64,000 nucleotides of DNA from RGIG8244 sp045592785 (GTDB taxonomy: Bacteria > Verrucomicrobiota > Lentisphaeria > Victivallales > UBA1829), in the NCBI GenBank assembly GCA_045592785.1, contig JAZNVL010000048.1:3966-67965 (forward strand), written 5' to 3'. A program made the translations under genes and the position numbers. How positions within the stretch are numbered: the first letter of the stretch is position 1; the number at the start of each line of letters is the position of its first letter. Of the stretch, positions 17,386 through 25,380 are shown piece after piece. The notes under the pieces are model-generated. The model was not told where the DNA came from. It saw nothing but the letters and a program-made list of their open reading frames with translations, and searched no databases.

Positions 17386-18363
17386 TTACTTGTAAGCGGA
17401 AAGCATGTCTTTGAGCAGAGACTTCATCTCTTCCCGCAAGTCGGCGGGGGAGAGAAGTTCTGCATCTTTGCCCGCCGAAAGAAGAAACGGGAACAGGCGT
17501 TCTTTCGTGACTGCCGGGATCTCCACCGTGCCGTCATCGGAGAACGTCTGACCGGTATGAAGCGGTTGTGCATTCAGTCGTTCCCGCATATACGGCGAGA
17601 TCCGGATCCGGACGGGTCCGATCTTCCGGAACCCGAGAAAGTCATCCGGGTTGACCGAACGGATGATGTCCTTATCGGGCGTGAAATGCCCATTGAGCAG
17701 TTCCGCCTGCCGGATCCGCTGAATCGCAAACGTGCGGGGTGCCTGTTTCAAACGGCAGAATCCTTTGCTGTACCAGTTGTTTTCGTAGAAGACCATGGTG
17801 TGCGGTTCAAAAATGCGTTCCGTCACTTTCCCGGCGTAATCAACGTAATGTATGCGCACACATTTGTGATCCTGCCATCCCTCGAACATGGCAAGAAACA
17901 CCCCCGGATTCAGGTCCGCATACAACCCGGACAGGATGGAGAGACTATCCATATTCGCCGTGTCCAGAAAGTCCGGATTGTTGTTCTGAAGCAGATAATC
18001 CACAGCATTGCGGATCCGGTTCCGTAACGGCGGCGGAAAGATGGATTCCGAGATCCTGCCGCCGATCACCGCTGCAAGCATTTCATTTTCGTCCAGAAGG
18101 GCTGGCGAAATGAAATCCCAGCCGTGATGTTTCAGATAATAGCCGTTCCGCGCACGGTCAAAATCCAACGGACACTTGAATTCCGTTTTCAGGATATGCA
18201 GGTCACGCAGCACCGTCTTTTTCACACAGTCCACTTCCAGCTCTTCTTCCACCGCCATGCGACGGAACTCTTTTACCAGACTTTCCGAGTTCGGATAACG
18301 GTTTTCTTTCAGCAATGATGCGATCCGCATCAACCGGTGAAGACGGGCTTTTTGTATCGGCAT
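17386..18363 (-). CDS. WYL-domain transcriptional regulator
   Basis: A protein of about 325 residues with a DeoR-type helix-turn-helix (SLVKEFRRMAVEEELEVDCVKKTVLRDLHILK region) and a WYL domain (YVDYAGKVTERIFEPHTMVFYENNWYSKGFC), followed by a WCX-like C-terminus. WYL domains bind ligands or nucleic acid and are frequent in regulators. I chose ATG 18363 (GGAAGGA upstream) because the best promoter would start transcription near 18412. ATG 18399 is possible but leaves only a 13-nt leader, and the frame also opens at 18447. It converges with the DUF4838 gene with a 3-nt gap. Target genes unknown. Confidence 0.85.
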   Translation of the reverse strand: MPIQKARLHRLMRIASLLKENRYPNSESLVKEFRRMAVEEELEVDCVKKTVLRDLHILKTEFKCPLDFDRARNGYYLKHHGWDFISPALLDENEMLAAVIGGRISESIFPPPLRNRIRNAVDYLLQNNNPDFLDTANMDSLSILSGLYADLNPGVFLAMFEGWQDHKCVRIHYVDYAGKVTERIFEPHTMVFYENNWYSKGFCRLKQAPRTFAIQRIRQAELLNGHFTPDKDIIRSVNPDDFLGFRKIGPVRIRISPYMRERLNAQPLHTGQTFSDDGTVEIPAVTKERLFPFLLSAGKDAELLSPADLREEMKSLLKDMLSAYK

Positions 18364-18418
18364 GATGAATTTCCTTCCGGTTTTGTTTTGAGTGGACATA
18401 AATTGTCTTCCTGCCTGT

Positions 18419-18447
18419 AATATAGTATCACAGAAGCAAAAAATCAA
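18419..18447 (-). promoter_or_regulatory. Promoter of the WYL regulator
   Basis: On the minus strand TTGATT (18447-18442), 17 nt, TATATT (18424-18419). Confidence 0.6.
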
Positions 18448-18464
18448 ACCAAGGAGTATGAAAA

Positions 18465-18593
18465 ATGTTGAAAAATCTCTGGAACAAATTCTTTCGCAAT
18501 GAAACGGAACACACGCAGAACCGCATCGTTACAGGTCGAAGCATTCCCGCCACAAGACATCACTACTTCCAGCCGGAACTGCCCCTCTGGTGA
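18465..18593 (+). CDS. Small protein of 42 residues, unknown
   Basis: A short frame opening at ATG 18465, eight nt after a strong AAGGAG. It encodes a basic, aromatic-rich peptide that starts MLKNLWNKFF and ends with PELPLW. No signal peptide or membrane helix is evident; the first 12 residues could form an amphipathic helix. Its TGA abuts the opposite-strand stop of the MATE gene exactly (TGATCA at 18591-18596), the same packing seen for the convergent pair at 25378-25383. That favours a real gene. No plus-strand promoter is obvious, and the upstream gene is divergent. Function unknown. Confidence 0.55.
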   Translation: MLKNLWNKFFRNETEHTQNRIVTGRSIPATRHHYFQPELPLW

Positions 18594-19982
18594 TCACCCG
18601 ATCACGTCCTGCTCGATGACCTGCATCTTCGTCCACTTGCCTCCGCGGTAACGCAGATAACACAGGGTGCCGAAGAGCATCACATATACACTGAGGCATC
18701 CCCAGAGCCACCAGACGGAAAGCCCCAGTTTCCAGAACGTGAAGCAGGGGATCGCGAACGCACCCCAGCCCATGCAGAGTGTCAGCCACATCATGAACTT
18801 GGTATCGCCTGCGCCCCGGATGGCGTTGCTGTATACAAGCGCCATCCCGTCTCCGAAGAGATACGCCGCAATAAAGTACAGCATGATTTTTGCCAGACGC
18901 ATCACTTCCAGCTGTCCCGCATCACCGGGCCGTACAAAGGGCTGCAGGACCAGTTGCGAGAATACGGTGAAGAGAAGTACCATCAGCATCATATAGATCA
19001 GCATGAGGTTCCGCGCATTCCGTACGGATCTCTTCGCATGGGGAATATCTTTCGCTCCCACACATTGTCCCACCAGGATCGCCGCCGTATTCCCGATCCC
19101 CATGATCGGACAGAATGCCACGTTATTGATCCCGAAGACAATGCTGCACGCTTCCTGTGTCGCTTCCCCGTACATCGAGATCAGGATCACGAATACGTTG
19201 AACGCTGCCAGGTCCACCAGAAGCTGCAACCCGTTCGGCGAACCGAAACGGAGCAGACGTCTGAACATATCCCAGTCCACCATGTTCCGGCAGGTGGCAA
19301 AATGCCGCCGGGAACTGGGCAGCGCAAAGAACCCGATGAGGTATACCGCCAACCCCCCGAATGCCGCGAGGACTGTCCCCAGTGCCGCACCCGCGGTCCC
19401 CATTTCCGGACATCCCCATTTCCCGTAAATGAACGCATAATTCAACGGCAGGTTCAGCATGGTCACGAGAACGGAAACGATCAGGACCAGATTGGTCTTG
19501 CCACGGCCGCTCCAGAAACAGGAGAGTGCATGCTGCAGCAGAAATATCACCGCCCCGCACGCCAGCCAGGTGTAATAAGTGATCTCCTGTTCCGTGACCG
19601 CAGGCGTATGGTTGAAGGACCCGAACAGCATGGGCGCAAAGAACGTTGTCCCCACCATGAACGCGCCCCCCAGCAACGCAATGAAGATCCCCTGCCAGAC
19701 CGCAGTCCCCACCCGTTCCGGTTTGTTCGCACCCGAATATTGAGCAACAAAGGTCCCGGAATATGCCACCAGCCCGACAAAGAAACACTGGATCGTGAAA
19801 CTGGTCAGCCCGCTGGTCATGGCGGCGGCTGCGGCGGGTTGGGAATAACGGGTCAGCATCAGCCGGTCGAAGAACATATTGACGGCGTGACAGGAGTTTG
19901 CGAGGATCAGCGGCAGTGCAATCCGCAACACATCCATAATGGATCCGTTATGGGAGAGAAAATCATTTTTGATACGTTTCAT
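18594..19982 (-). CDS. MATE-family multidrug/toxin exporter
   Basis: A protein of about 462 residues with around twelve hydrophobic segments in two halves. The N-terminal motif LILANSCHAVNMFFDRLML and the second-half GIGNTAAILVGQCVGA block fit MatE (NorM-type) antiporters, which export cationic compounds in exchange for Na+ or H+. The start is placed at ATG 19982 because the best promoter (20016-20043) would start transcription downstream of the longer frame's ATG at 20015. No strong ribosome site is visible. Second MATE gene in the window (other at 42166). Substrate unknown. Confidence 0.9.
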   Translation of the reverse strand: MKRIKNDFLSHNGSIMDVLRIALPLILANSCHAVNMFFDRLMLTRYSQPAAAAAMTSGLTSFTIQCFFVGLVAYSGTFVAQYSGANKPERVGTAVWQGIFIALLGGAFMVGTTFFAPMLFGSFNHTPAVTEQEITYYTWLACGAVIFLLQHALSCFWSGRGKTNLVLIVSVLVTMLNLPLNYAFIYGKWGCPEMGTAGAALGTVLAAFGGLAVYLIGFFALPSSRRHFATCRNMVDWDMFRRLLRFGSPNGLQLLVDLAAFNVFVILISMYGEATQEACSIVFGINNVAFCPIMGIGNTAAILVGQCVGAKDIPHAKRSVRNARNLMLIYMMLMVLLFTVFSQLVLQPFVRPGDAGQLEVMRLAKIMLYFIAAYLFGDGMALVYSNAIRGAGDTKFMMWLTLCMGWGAFAIPCFTFWKLGLSVWWLWGCLSVYVMLFGTLCYLRYRGGKWTKMQVIEQDVIG

Positions 19983-20015
19983 GGGCAGGACCTGTAATTG
20001 ATTCCGAAAGCGCAT

Positions 20016-20043
20016 AATATAGCGCAGAAAACGTATTTTTCAA
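20016..20043 (-). promoter_or_regulatory. Promoter of the MATE gene
   Basis: On the minus strand TTGAAA (20043-20038), 16 nt, TATATT (20021-20016). The expected start of transcription near 20009 favours the 19982 start codon. Confidence 0.6.
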
Positions 20044-20076
20044 GTCCTGTTTCCGAAATACGCTTCAATAATGGTT

Positions 20077-20120
20077 GAAGTGCACCCCAAAAGTTGGACA
20101 CAACTTTTGAGGTGCACTTC
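20077..20120. repeat. Long inverted repeat, 20-bp arms with 4-nt loop
   Basis: Arms 20077-20096 and 20101-20120 pair over 20 bp with one mismatch. The arm starts GAAGTGCACC and continues with CCAAAAGTTG, which resembles the end sequences of IS3-type insertion sequences as I remember them. No transposase lies between the arms. It could be a remnant, a miniature palindromic element, or a transcript-end hairpin for the minus-strand Gfo/Idh gene; no U-tract follows in that direction. Confidence 0.75.
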
Positions 20121-20135
20121 AGAGTAAGGAGGTGA

Positions 20136-20167
20136 GCTGTTGCTGAACGTTGGAGTTCAGCAACAGC
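20136..20167. repeat. Perfect 13-bp inverted repeat (hairpin)
   Basis: GCTGTTGCTGAAC (20136-20148) and its exact complement (20155-20167) around a 6-nt loop, 28 nt downstream of the Gfo/Idh stop on the minus strand. It may protect the 3' end of the mRNA or act as a weak terminator together with the adjacent longer repeat. Confidence 0.75.
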
Positions 20168-20195
20168 CTGGTGTGATCACCGTTTACAGGGTGTA

Positions 20196-21260
20196 TCAGA
20201 CTTTGCAGAGTTTTCCGCCGTTGGCAGCGGATTTGTGCATCGCGATACAAGCCTGCAGGTTGCGCAGTCCGTCTTCTGCATTGATGGGTTTGCCGTCAAT
20301 GATGGACTTTGCATGTTTGGAAATGATCTGCTGGTAAATATTTTCCAGCTTGCGGGGTGTGAGAGATTTCACACCCTTGGCACTTTCCAGTTCCAAACGC
20401 TGTTTGTAGGGTTCGCCATCGTGTCCGGAGAGCTGGAACATGGTTCCGAACCCGCGGAGGACAGCGGAGTCGCCATAGATTTCAAATCCGAGATTGGAGA
20501 GGGTCCCGATGAGCCCGCCGCGCGCTTCGGAGAACGCGACTTTGAAGGAACCGGTCTGCCCGTTCTTCAGTACGAATTTGATATATGCGCCGTCTTCGGC
20601 TTTGATGGAGAGAGTTTTGGGCAGGTAAACCGCCTGAACGCTCTGGATTTCGCTGTCGAAGATGTATTCCGCCATATAGACGCAGTGAGACGCCACGTCA
20701 CCGATGGGGCCGCCCATTTCGGCGATGTTGCTGCATCTCCAGCTCGCGGCTTCTTCGGGTGAGCTTCCGTAGAGGAATTCCATGTGGAAGCAGCTGTCAC
20801 CGATGGTGCCGAGTTTGCCATCGGCAACGTATTTGCGAGCCAACTGGTTGTAGCCGTTGTAGACCATCATGTGGTCCACGCTGAGGCTGCGTTTTTTCTG
20901 TTTCGCGCAGCGGATCATGGCTTTTGCATCGGCTTCGGTGGTTGCCACGGGTTTTTCCACCATGGCATGTTTACCTGCTTTCATGGCGGCGATGGCGATG
21001 GCAGCGTGAGAGGCGTTATTGGACGCCACATACACCGCATCGATTTCCGGATCGGCAAAGATGTCATCCATGGAATCATACCACTTCAAGCCCAAAGCTT
21101 CTGCGGCTTCTTTCCGTGCCGGGTTGACATCGGTTGCGCCGGTGAGGACGGCATTTTTCAAGCCGTTGAACCGGGATTTATCGCATCCGAAACCTTCTTT
21201 TGCGATACGGTTTTCTGCGATACCGCCGAAACCGATGATCGCATATCTTACTTTCTTCAT
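20196..21260 (-). CDS. Gfo/Idh/MocA-family oxidoreductase
   Basis: A 354-residue NAD(P)-dependent dehydrogenase. It has an N-terminal Rossmann fold (IGFGGIAE, residues 9-16), the EKP motif (102-104, VEKPVATTEA) that carries the family's catalytic Lys, and a C-terminal beta-sheet domain (GGPIGDVASHCVY). Members oxidise or reduce sugars, inositols or sugar nucleotides. It lies 19 nt downstream of the DegT aminotransferase with a strong GGAGG site. The oxidoreductase/aminotransferase pair suggests a keto-sugar to amino-sugar (or aminocyclitol) conversion. This is inferred from context; the substrate cannot be read from the sequence. Confidence 0.92.
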   Translation of the reverse strand: MKKVRYAIIGFGGIAENRIAKEGFGCDKSRFNGLKNAVLTGATDVNPARKEAAEALGLKWYDSMDDIFADPEIDAVYVASNNASHAAIAIAAMKAGKHAMVEKPVATTEADAKAMIRCAKQKKRSLSVDHMMVYNGYNQLARKYVADGKLGTIGDSCFHMEFLYGSSPEEAASWRCSNIAEMGGPIGDVASHCVYMAEYIFDSEIQSVQAVYLPKTLSIKAEDGAYIKFVLKNGQTGSFKVAFSEARGGLIGTLSNLGFEIYGDSAVLRGFGTMFQLSGHDGEPYKQRLELESAKGVKSLTPRKLENIYQQIISKHAKSIIDGKPINAEDGLRNLQACIAMHKSAANGGKLCKV

Positions 21261-21279
21261 GACGACCTCCGGTCTCTGA

Positions 21280-22611
21280 TTACTTCTTGGCTTTGGCAGC
21301 TTTCTTTACGGGTGCGCTTTTCTTTTTTGCGCAGGCTTTCGGGGCCTTCATGTAAGCGGCAGCGACCTTGTTGAACGCATCGATGTAAGCCTGGATGTGT
21401 TCCACTTCGTAGGTCGGGTGCGTGAAGAAGCTGATGGTACGGTCGGTGAGCCAGTTCGCCATTTTGCAGTTGAACTTGGAGTAGTCGATGTTCCGGGAGC
21501 GCGGATCGTTGAAGGGATAACCGGCAACGCCGAAGCCCTTGCGGTCGGTGTAAGCCTGTTCCTTGTACATTTCCGGCCAGAGAACGCTGTAAACAACAAC
21601 GCCTTCCGCTGCCATTGCGGCGAGGAACTGCTTGGTGTCGATACCGTCTTTGAGTTTATCGGTATCCAGCACGAAGGGAGCCCACCAGTAGGAGTTCTGA
21701 CGATCTTTGGTGTCCACGGGAGCATATTTGATCAGCGGGTGATCTTTGAGAGCTTTCACCAGCATCTTACCGTTGCGGACGCGGTTTTTCAGGTTCCAGT
21801 TGTCGAAGCGTTCCAGTTCGCACAGACCGATCTGGCTCTGCATTTCCGTCATACGGAAGTTGAAGCCGACGCGGCGATGGATGTAAAGCTGTTTGCCTTC
21901 CATTTCCAGAAGGTTGAGTTTCGCCTTCACGTCGTAACCATGGTCACGGAAGGAACGGCATTCCCATGCCAGGTCATCATCGTTGGTGACGACCATACCG
22001 CCTTCACCACCGGTGGTGAAGTGTTTGCTCTGGCAGAAGCTGAAGCAGCCCACATCGCCGATGGTACCGGCTTTTTTGCCTTTGTAAACGCCGCCGAAGC
22101 ACTGTGCGCAGTCTTCCACCACATACAGATTGTGCTTTTTCGCGATCGCCATGATGGGATCCATGTCAGCGACCATACCATACAGGTGAACGACCACGAT
22201 GGCTTTGGTGCGTTCGGTGATGGCAGCTTCGATCTGTTCGGGATCCAGAAGGTGGTCGGTTCCCACGTCAACGAAGACAGGCAGTGCGCCAGCCTGCAGT
22301 GCGCAGAAGCTGGAAGCGATGAAGCTGTAGGAAGTACAGATCACTTCATCCCCGGGGCCGATGCCGAGACCGGCAAGAGCCGTGTGCAGTGCGCAGGTAC
22401 CGTTGGCGACGCTGATCGCGTTGCCGATGCCCAGCCACTGTGCCCATTTCTTTTCGAATTCCATACCCACTTTACCGGTCCAGTAGTTCACTTTGCCGGA
22501 TTTCAGAATGTCAACGACTTTGTCATAGACTTTGTCGTTGAAGGTGGGCCATACCGGCCATGCGCCGGTGTAGGTCTTCTTGCCGCCGTCGATTGCGAGT
22601 TTTTCGCTCAT
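21280..22611 (-). CDS. DegT/DnrJ/EryC1/StrS aminotransferase with basic tail
   Basis: A 443-residue PLP-dependent sugar or cyclitol aminotransferase. The PLP lysine is Lys196 in SFCQSKHFTTGGEGG and the ring-binding Asp is Asp167 in VVEDCAQ. The fold is complete to about residue 420. The last 22 residues (422-443) are an unusual Lys/Ala/Pro-rich tail of histone H1-like composition, not normal for the family. It forms an operon with the downstream Gfo/Idh gene and lies 38 nt after the GntR-type regulator. ATG 22611 follows AAGGAG. The likely role is transamination of a keto-sugar made by the partner dehydrogenase. Confidence 0.93.
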   Translation of the reverse strand: MSEKLAIDGGKKTYTGAWPVWPTFNDKVYDKVVDILKSGKVNYWTGKVGMEFEKKWAQWLGIGNAISVANGTCALHTALAGLGIGPGDEVICTSYSFIASSFCALQAGALPVFVDVGTDHLLDPEQIEAAITERTKAIVVVHLYGMVADMDPIMAIAKKHNLYVVEDCAQCFGGVYKGKKAGTIGDVGCFSFCQSKHFTTGGEGGMVVTNDDDLAWECRSFRDHGYDVKAKLNLLEMEGKQLYIHRRVGFNFRMTEMQSQIGLCELERFDNWNLKNRVRNGKMLVKALKDHPLIKYAPVDTKDRQNSYWWAPFVLDTDKLKDGIDTKQFLAAMAAEGVVVYSVLWPEMYKEQAYTDRKGFGVAGYPFNDPRSRNIDYSKFNCKMANWLTDRTISFFTHPTYEVEHIQAYIDAFNKVAAAYMKAPKACAKKKSAPVKKAAKAKK

Positions 22612-22649
22612 TTTTTTTCTCCTTATAGGTTGAGGTTGTTTGGTTGGTC

Positions 22650-23696
22650 TTACTTATTTTCCACCGGCGTGAACCGGTAATAGAACTGTTTCACCTGGGT
22701 CTTCCCTCCGCGGAGCGCATCCAGAAGCACATCCACCGCCAGACTGGCATATTCCTCCATGTCCTGACGGAAGAGTATCACGCGGTCCGAGGGGTAACGT
22801 TCCCCCAGTTCGCTGTGCATGATCGTGGCGATCCGGGGCAGATATTTCACTTCCGGCAGCTGACGCGCGATCAATTCCGCAAGAAAACCGCTGACGATCG
22901 TATCATCGTCACTGACGATCCCGTCGGGCCGTTTCGCGGCGGGCATTGCCAATATGGACGACGCAAGCGCGGCGCCGCCGTCATAGGAGGCTCCCACCAG
23001 TGCCGGCAGAGATGCGCTTTCCCGCGCCGCTTTCTGTTGTTCCGAGACACAGAACTGAACGATCCGGCGGCATCCGGCGTTCCGCAGAGCGTCCGCCGCA
23101 TCCAGAAGGAATCGTTCCACTTCGATCAATACACTCAACGGCATACTTTCTCCGTCGGAGTCACCGAGAAAACAGCAGGGCAGGTGCATTTCTTTCAAAC
23201 GGTTCTGCGCCGTTTTTGCCAGGGGACAAAGGGTGATGACACCATCGCAATGGCGTTCCACGAGAGCCTGTTCCATGCCCGGGAATTCATCGAATCCGGG
23301 GCAGGGGGATTCCGCCGGGTCGGTATTCTGATAAAATGTCATGCAGCGACAGTTCTGCTCGGCAAGAAGTTTCTGAATGAAGCTTGCCAGCGTTGCGGCA
23401 TACGCACTGCCCGCCAGACGGCGTACTGCCACGGCAACGGTTCGCCCGGTCAGATGTCCGCCATCAGGGTTCTGCACAAAGAGTCCCACTTTATCTTTCA
23501 CGCAAAGCACGCCCAGTTTGCAAAGGGAATCCACGGCAGATGCGATGGTACGGCTTCCGAACCCGAATTCGGCGCGGAGTTGAGCATACGCGGGGAGCCG
23601 ATCCCCTTTTTTCAGGCGGTGATCCTGAATATAGGTGATCAGAGCTTTGCGTGCGCCATCGGCGCGGCGCGGCAAACCGGTGCCTTTGCTGACCAT
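22650..23696 (-). CDS. GntR-type HTH regulator with LacI-like sensor domain
   Basis: A 348-residue chimeric regulator. Residues about 15-78 form a winged helix of GntR type (GDRLPAYAQLRAEFGFGSRTIASAVDSLCKLGV). Residues about 85-340 look like the periplasmic-binding-protein fold used by LacI proteins as a sugar sensor. This AraR-like domain order is known from carbohydrate regulators. It heads the DegT-Gfo/Idh genes on the minus strand and is divergent from the GH20 gene at 23932. It may therefore control both; the inverted repeat GTGAT...ATCAC just before the GH20 gene is a candidate site. Confidence 0.88.
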   Translation of the reverse strand: MVSKGTGLPRRADGARKALITYIQDHRLKKGDRLPAYAQLRAEFGFGSRTIASAVDSLCKLGVLCVKDKVGLFVQNPDGGHLTGRTVAVAVRRLAGSAYAATLASFIQKLLAEQNCRCMTFYQNTDPAESPCPGFDEFPGMEQALVERHCDGVITLCPLAKTAQNRLKEMHLPCCFLGDSDGESMPLSVLIEVERFLLDAADALRNAGCRRIVQFCVSEQQKAARESASLPALVGASYDGGAALASSILAMPAAKRPDGIVSDDDTIVSGFLAELIARQLPEVKYLPRIATIMHSELGERYPSDRVILFRQDMEEYASLAVDVLLDALRGGKTQVKQFYYRFTPVENK

Positions 23697-23743
23697 GAAT
23701 TATCCTTTCTGCAGATGGTATCTCATTTTGAGTATACTGGCAT

Positions 23744-23772
23744 AACATAATCCCTTTTCCATTCTTTGTCAA
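23744..23772 (-). promoter_or_regulatory. Promoter of the GntR/LacI-type gene
   Basis: On the minus strand TTGACA (23772-23767), 17 nt, TATGTT (23749-23744), 48 nt before the start codon. Confidence 0.65.
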
Positions 23773-23864
23773 TAGCAAAAGATAAAAATTTTTGATTTTT
23801 TTCTATAAAAAAGTCTGTTATTCACTTCGATACAGGAATATTCCGATTTTTTTTGCGGAAAAAT

Positions 23865-23917
23865 TTGTAATTTTACAGTTGCGATATTATATTAGTGATC
23901 AAATGCTAACGTATCAC
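23865..23917 (+). promoter_or_regulatory. Promoter and candidate operator of the GH20 gene
   Basis: TTGTAA (23865-23870), 17 nt, TATATT (23888-23893). Immediately downstream, GTGAT (23895-23899) and ATCAC (23913-23917) form an inverted repeat over the expected transcription start, suited to repression. AAAGGAG follows at 23919. Confidence 0.65.
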
Positions 23918-23931
23918 GAAAGGAGTTTCTC

Positions 23932-25380
23932 ATGGAATCACTGAAAATTTTGCATATCGACATGAATTACAACACGCTGAAGCCGGAGACCATCCGCCGG
24001 ATGATCGATTATGCCGCAGATTCCGGGTTCAATGCCATCCTCTGGGAACTGGAAAATAAAGTGCAGTGGACCACATGTCCCGCCGCGATCGATCCCGAAG
24101 CCATGACAAAAGAAGAATTCCGGGAAATCCTTGCCTACAGCCGTTCCCGCGGATTGGAACCCATCCCGCTTCTGCAATGTATCGGACACGGCGAATATGT
24201 GTTGAAGCATCCGGAATACGCCCACATGCGGGAACTGCCGGATCACCCGGACTGCTACTGCGTGATGAAGAAGGAAGTCCGCGCGTTTGTGAGCAGTCTC
24301 ATCGAAGAATATGTGGAGCTTTTCGGCGAGTTGAAATATTTTCATCTGGGCGGCGATGAAGCCTATGTCTTCGGACGTTGTCCGGAGTGTTCCAAACAGG
24401 AAAAGAACGCGCTGTACGGGGAATACATCCGTTTTCTTGCGGAGAAACATTTTCTGCCGCGGAATATCCGCCCCGGCATCTGGCACGATATGATCTATGC
24501 CCACCCGGAAACCGTGAAAGAAATTTCATCCGACTTCATGATCTGGTTCTGGGGTTACGGAATCGGCAACGGCGTGGAAACGGAAGATACTGCGCTGTTC
24601 GAGGGCGTCGATTTCTTCCGGGAAAACGGGTATGATGTGGTGGTCTGTCCTGCGGTCCGCAGTGCCGGTGATTCTCCGTTCTATGTCCGCTGGCAGCATG
24701 CCGGGAATGTAATGAATGCCGTGCGGAAGGCGCAACGGGATTCCCTTGCCGGCGTGTGTGTGACCAACTGGGCGATCCGGCTTGGGTGTTTCGACATGAC
24801 CCTTCCGCTGTTGGAAGTCGCGCCCCGTTTGTGGCGGGATCCGGCGGGAGATGCCTCTGCTATTCTCCGCGGGATCCGGGAGGAATATTACGGGATCGCC
24901 GACGCGGATCTTCTGCAGAAAGTCCTGTTCTGGCCCAATGGATATATGATCCTGACTTCGATCCAATGGAACGGGTGGAAAGACGGTACGTTCCCGCCGG
25001 AAGGATTTTTCCGTGACAAACGGCAATGGATCCTGGATAAAGCCGATGGCGGCGATGCGATGAAATATCTGCCGCAATGGGCGGAGGATCTGCGGAAAAA
25101 TGAGGCGGAATATGCCGGAATGATCCAGCCGGATACCCCGTTCCGTGAAGCGCTCTGTGCGATGCTTTCCCTGCGGAACCGTTTTGTTTATACTCTGTAC
25201 GAAGGGTGTTTCGGGGAGTCCCCGGACTTTGCAAAACTGGCGGTCGAATTGGAAGAGATCCGCAAGGAATGTGAAGCATTGTACCTGCGTGACCAGATGC
25301 CTGCGAGTGCGGCACACAATGCGGAACTGTTGGTCCAGCCGCTGAAAGAATATTGCGCGTCACATTTTCCGCAGTGTTGA
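23932..25380 (+). CDS. GH20-type glycoside hydrolase, catalytic domain only
   Basis: A 482-residue protein that begins directly with the TIM barrel and lacks the GH20b N-terminal domain. The catalytic pair is Asp142-Glu143 in FHLGGDEAY. A helical C-terminal extension (about 370-482) follows. No signal peptide, so probably cytoplasmic. Members of this short group cleave terminal beta-HexNAc or related residues, but the exact substrate is unknown. It is divergent from the GntR/LacI-type regulator and alone on its strand. Its TGA abuts the stop of the next, opposite gene within TGATCA (25378-25383). ATG 23932 follows AAAGGAG. Confidence 0.87.
   Translation: MESLKILHIDMNYNTLKPETIRRMIDYAADSGFNAILWELENKVQWTTCPAAIDPEAMTKEEFREILAYSRSRGLEPIPLLQCIGHGEYVLKHPEYAHMRELPDHPDCYCVMKKEVRAFVSSLIEEYVELFGELKYFHLGGDEAYVFGRCPECSKQEKNALYGEYIRFLAEKHFLPRNIRPGIWHDMIYAHPETVKEISSDFMIWFWGYGIGNGVETEDTALFEGVDFFRENGYDVVVCPAVRSAGDSPFYVRWQHAGNVMNAVRKAQRDSLAGVCVTNWAIRLGCFDMTLPLLEVAPRLWRDPAGDASAILRGIREEYYGIADADLLQKVLFWPNGYMILTSIQWNGWKDGTFPPEGFFRDKRQWILDKADGGDAMKYLPQWAEDLRKNEAEYAGMIQPDTPFREALCAMLSLRNRFVYTLYEGCFGESPDFAKLAVELEEIRKECEALYLRDQMPASAAHNAELLVQPLKEYCASHFPQC

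Noticed and set aside
20077..20120. A complete insertion sequence
   Set aside because: Only facing ends are present; no transposase frame lies between or beside them and no target-site duplication can be told apart from the palindrome.
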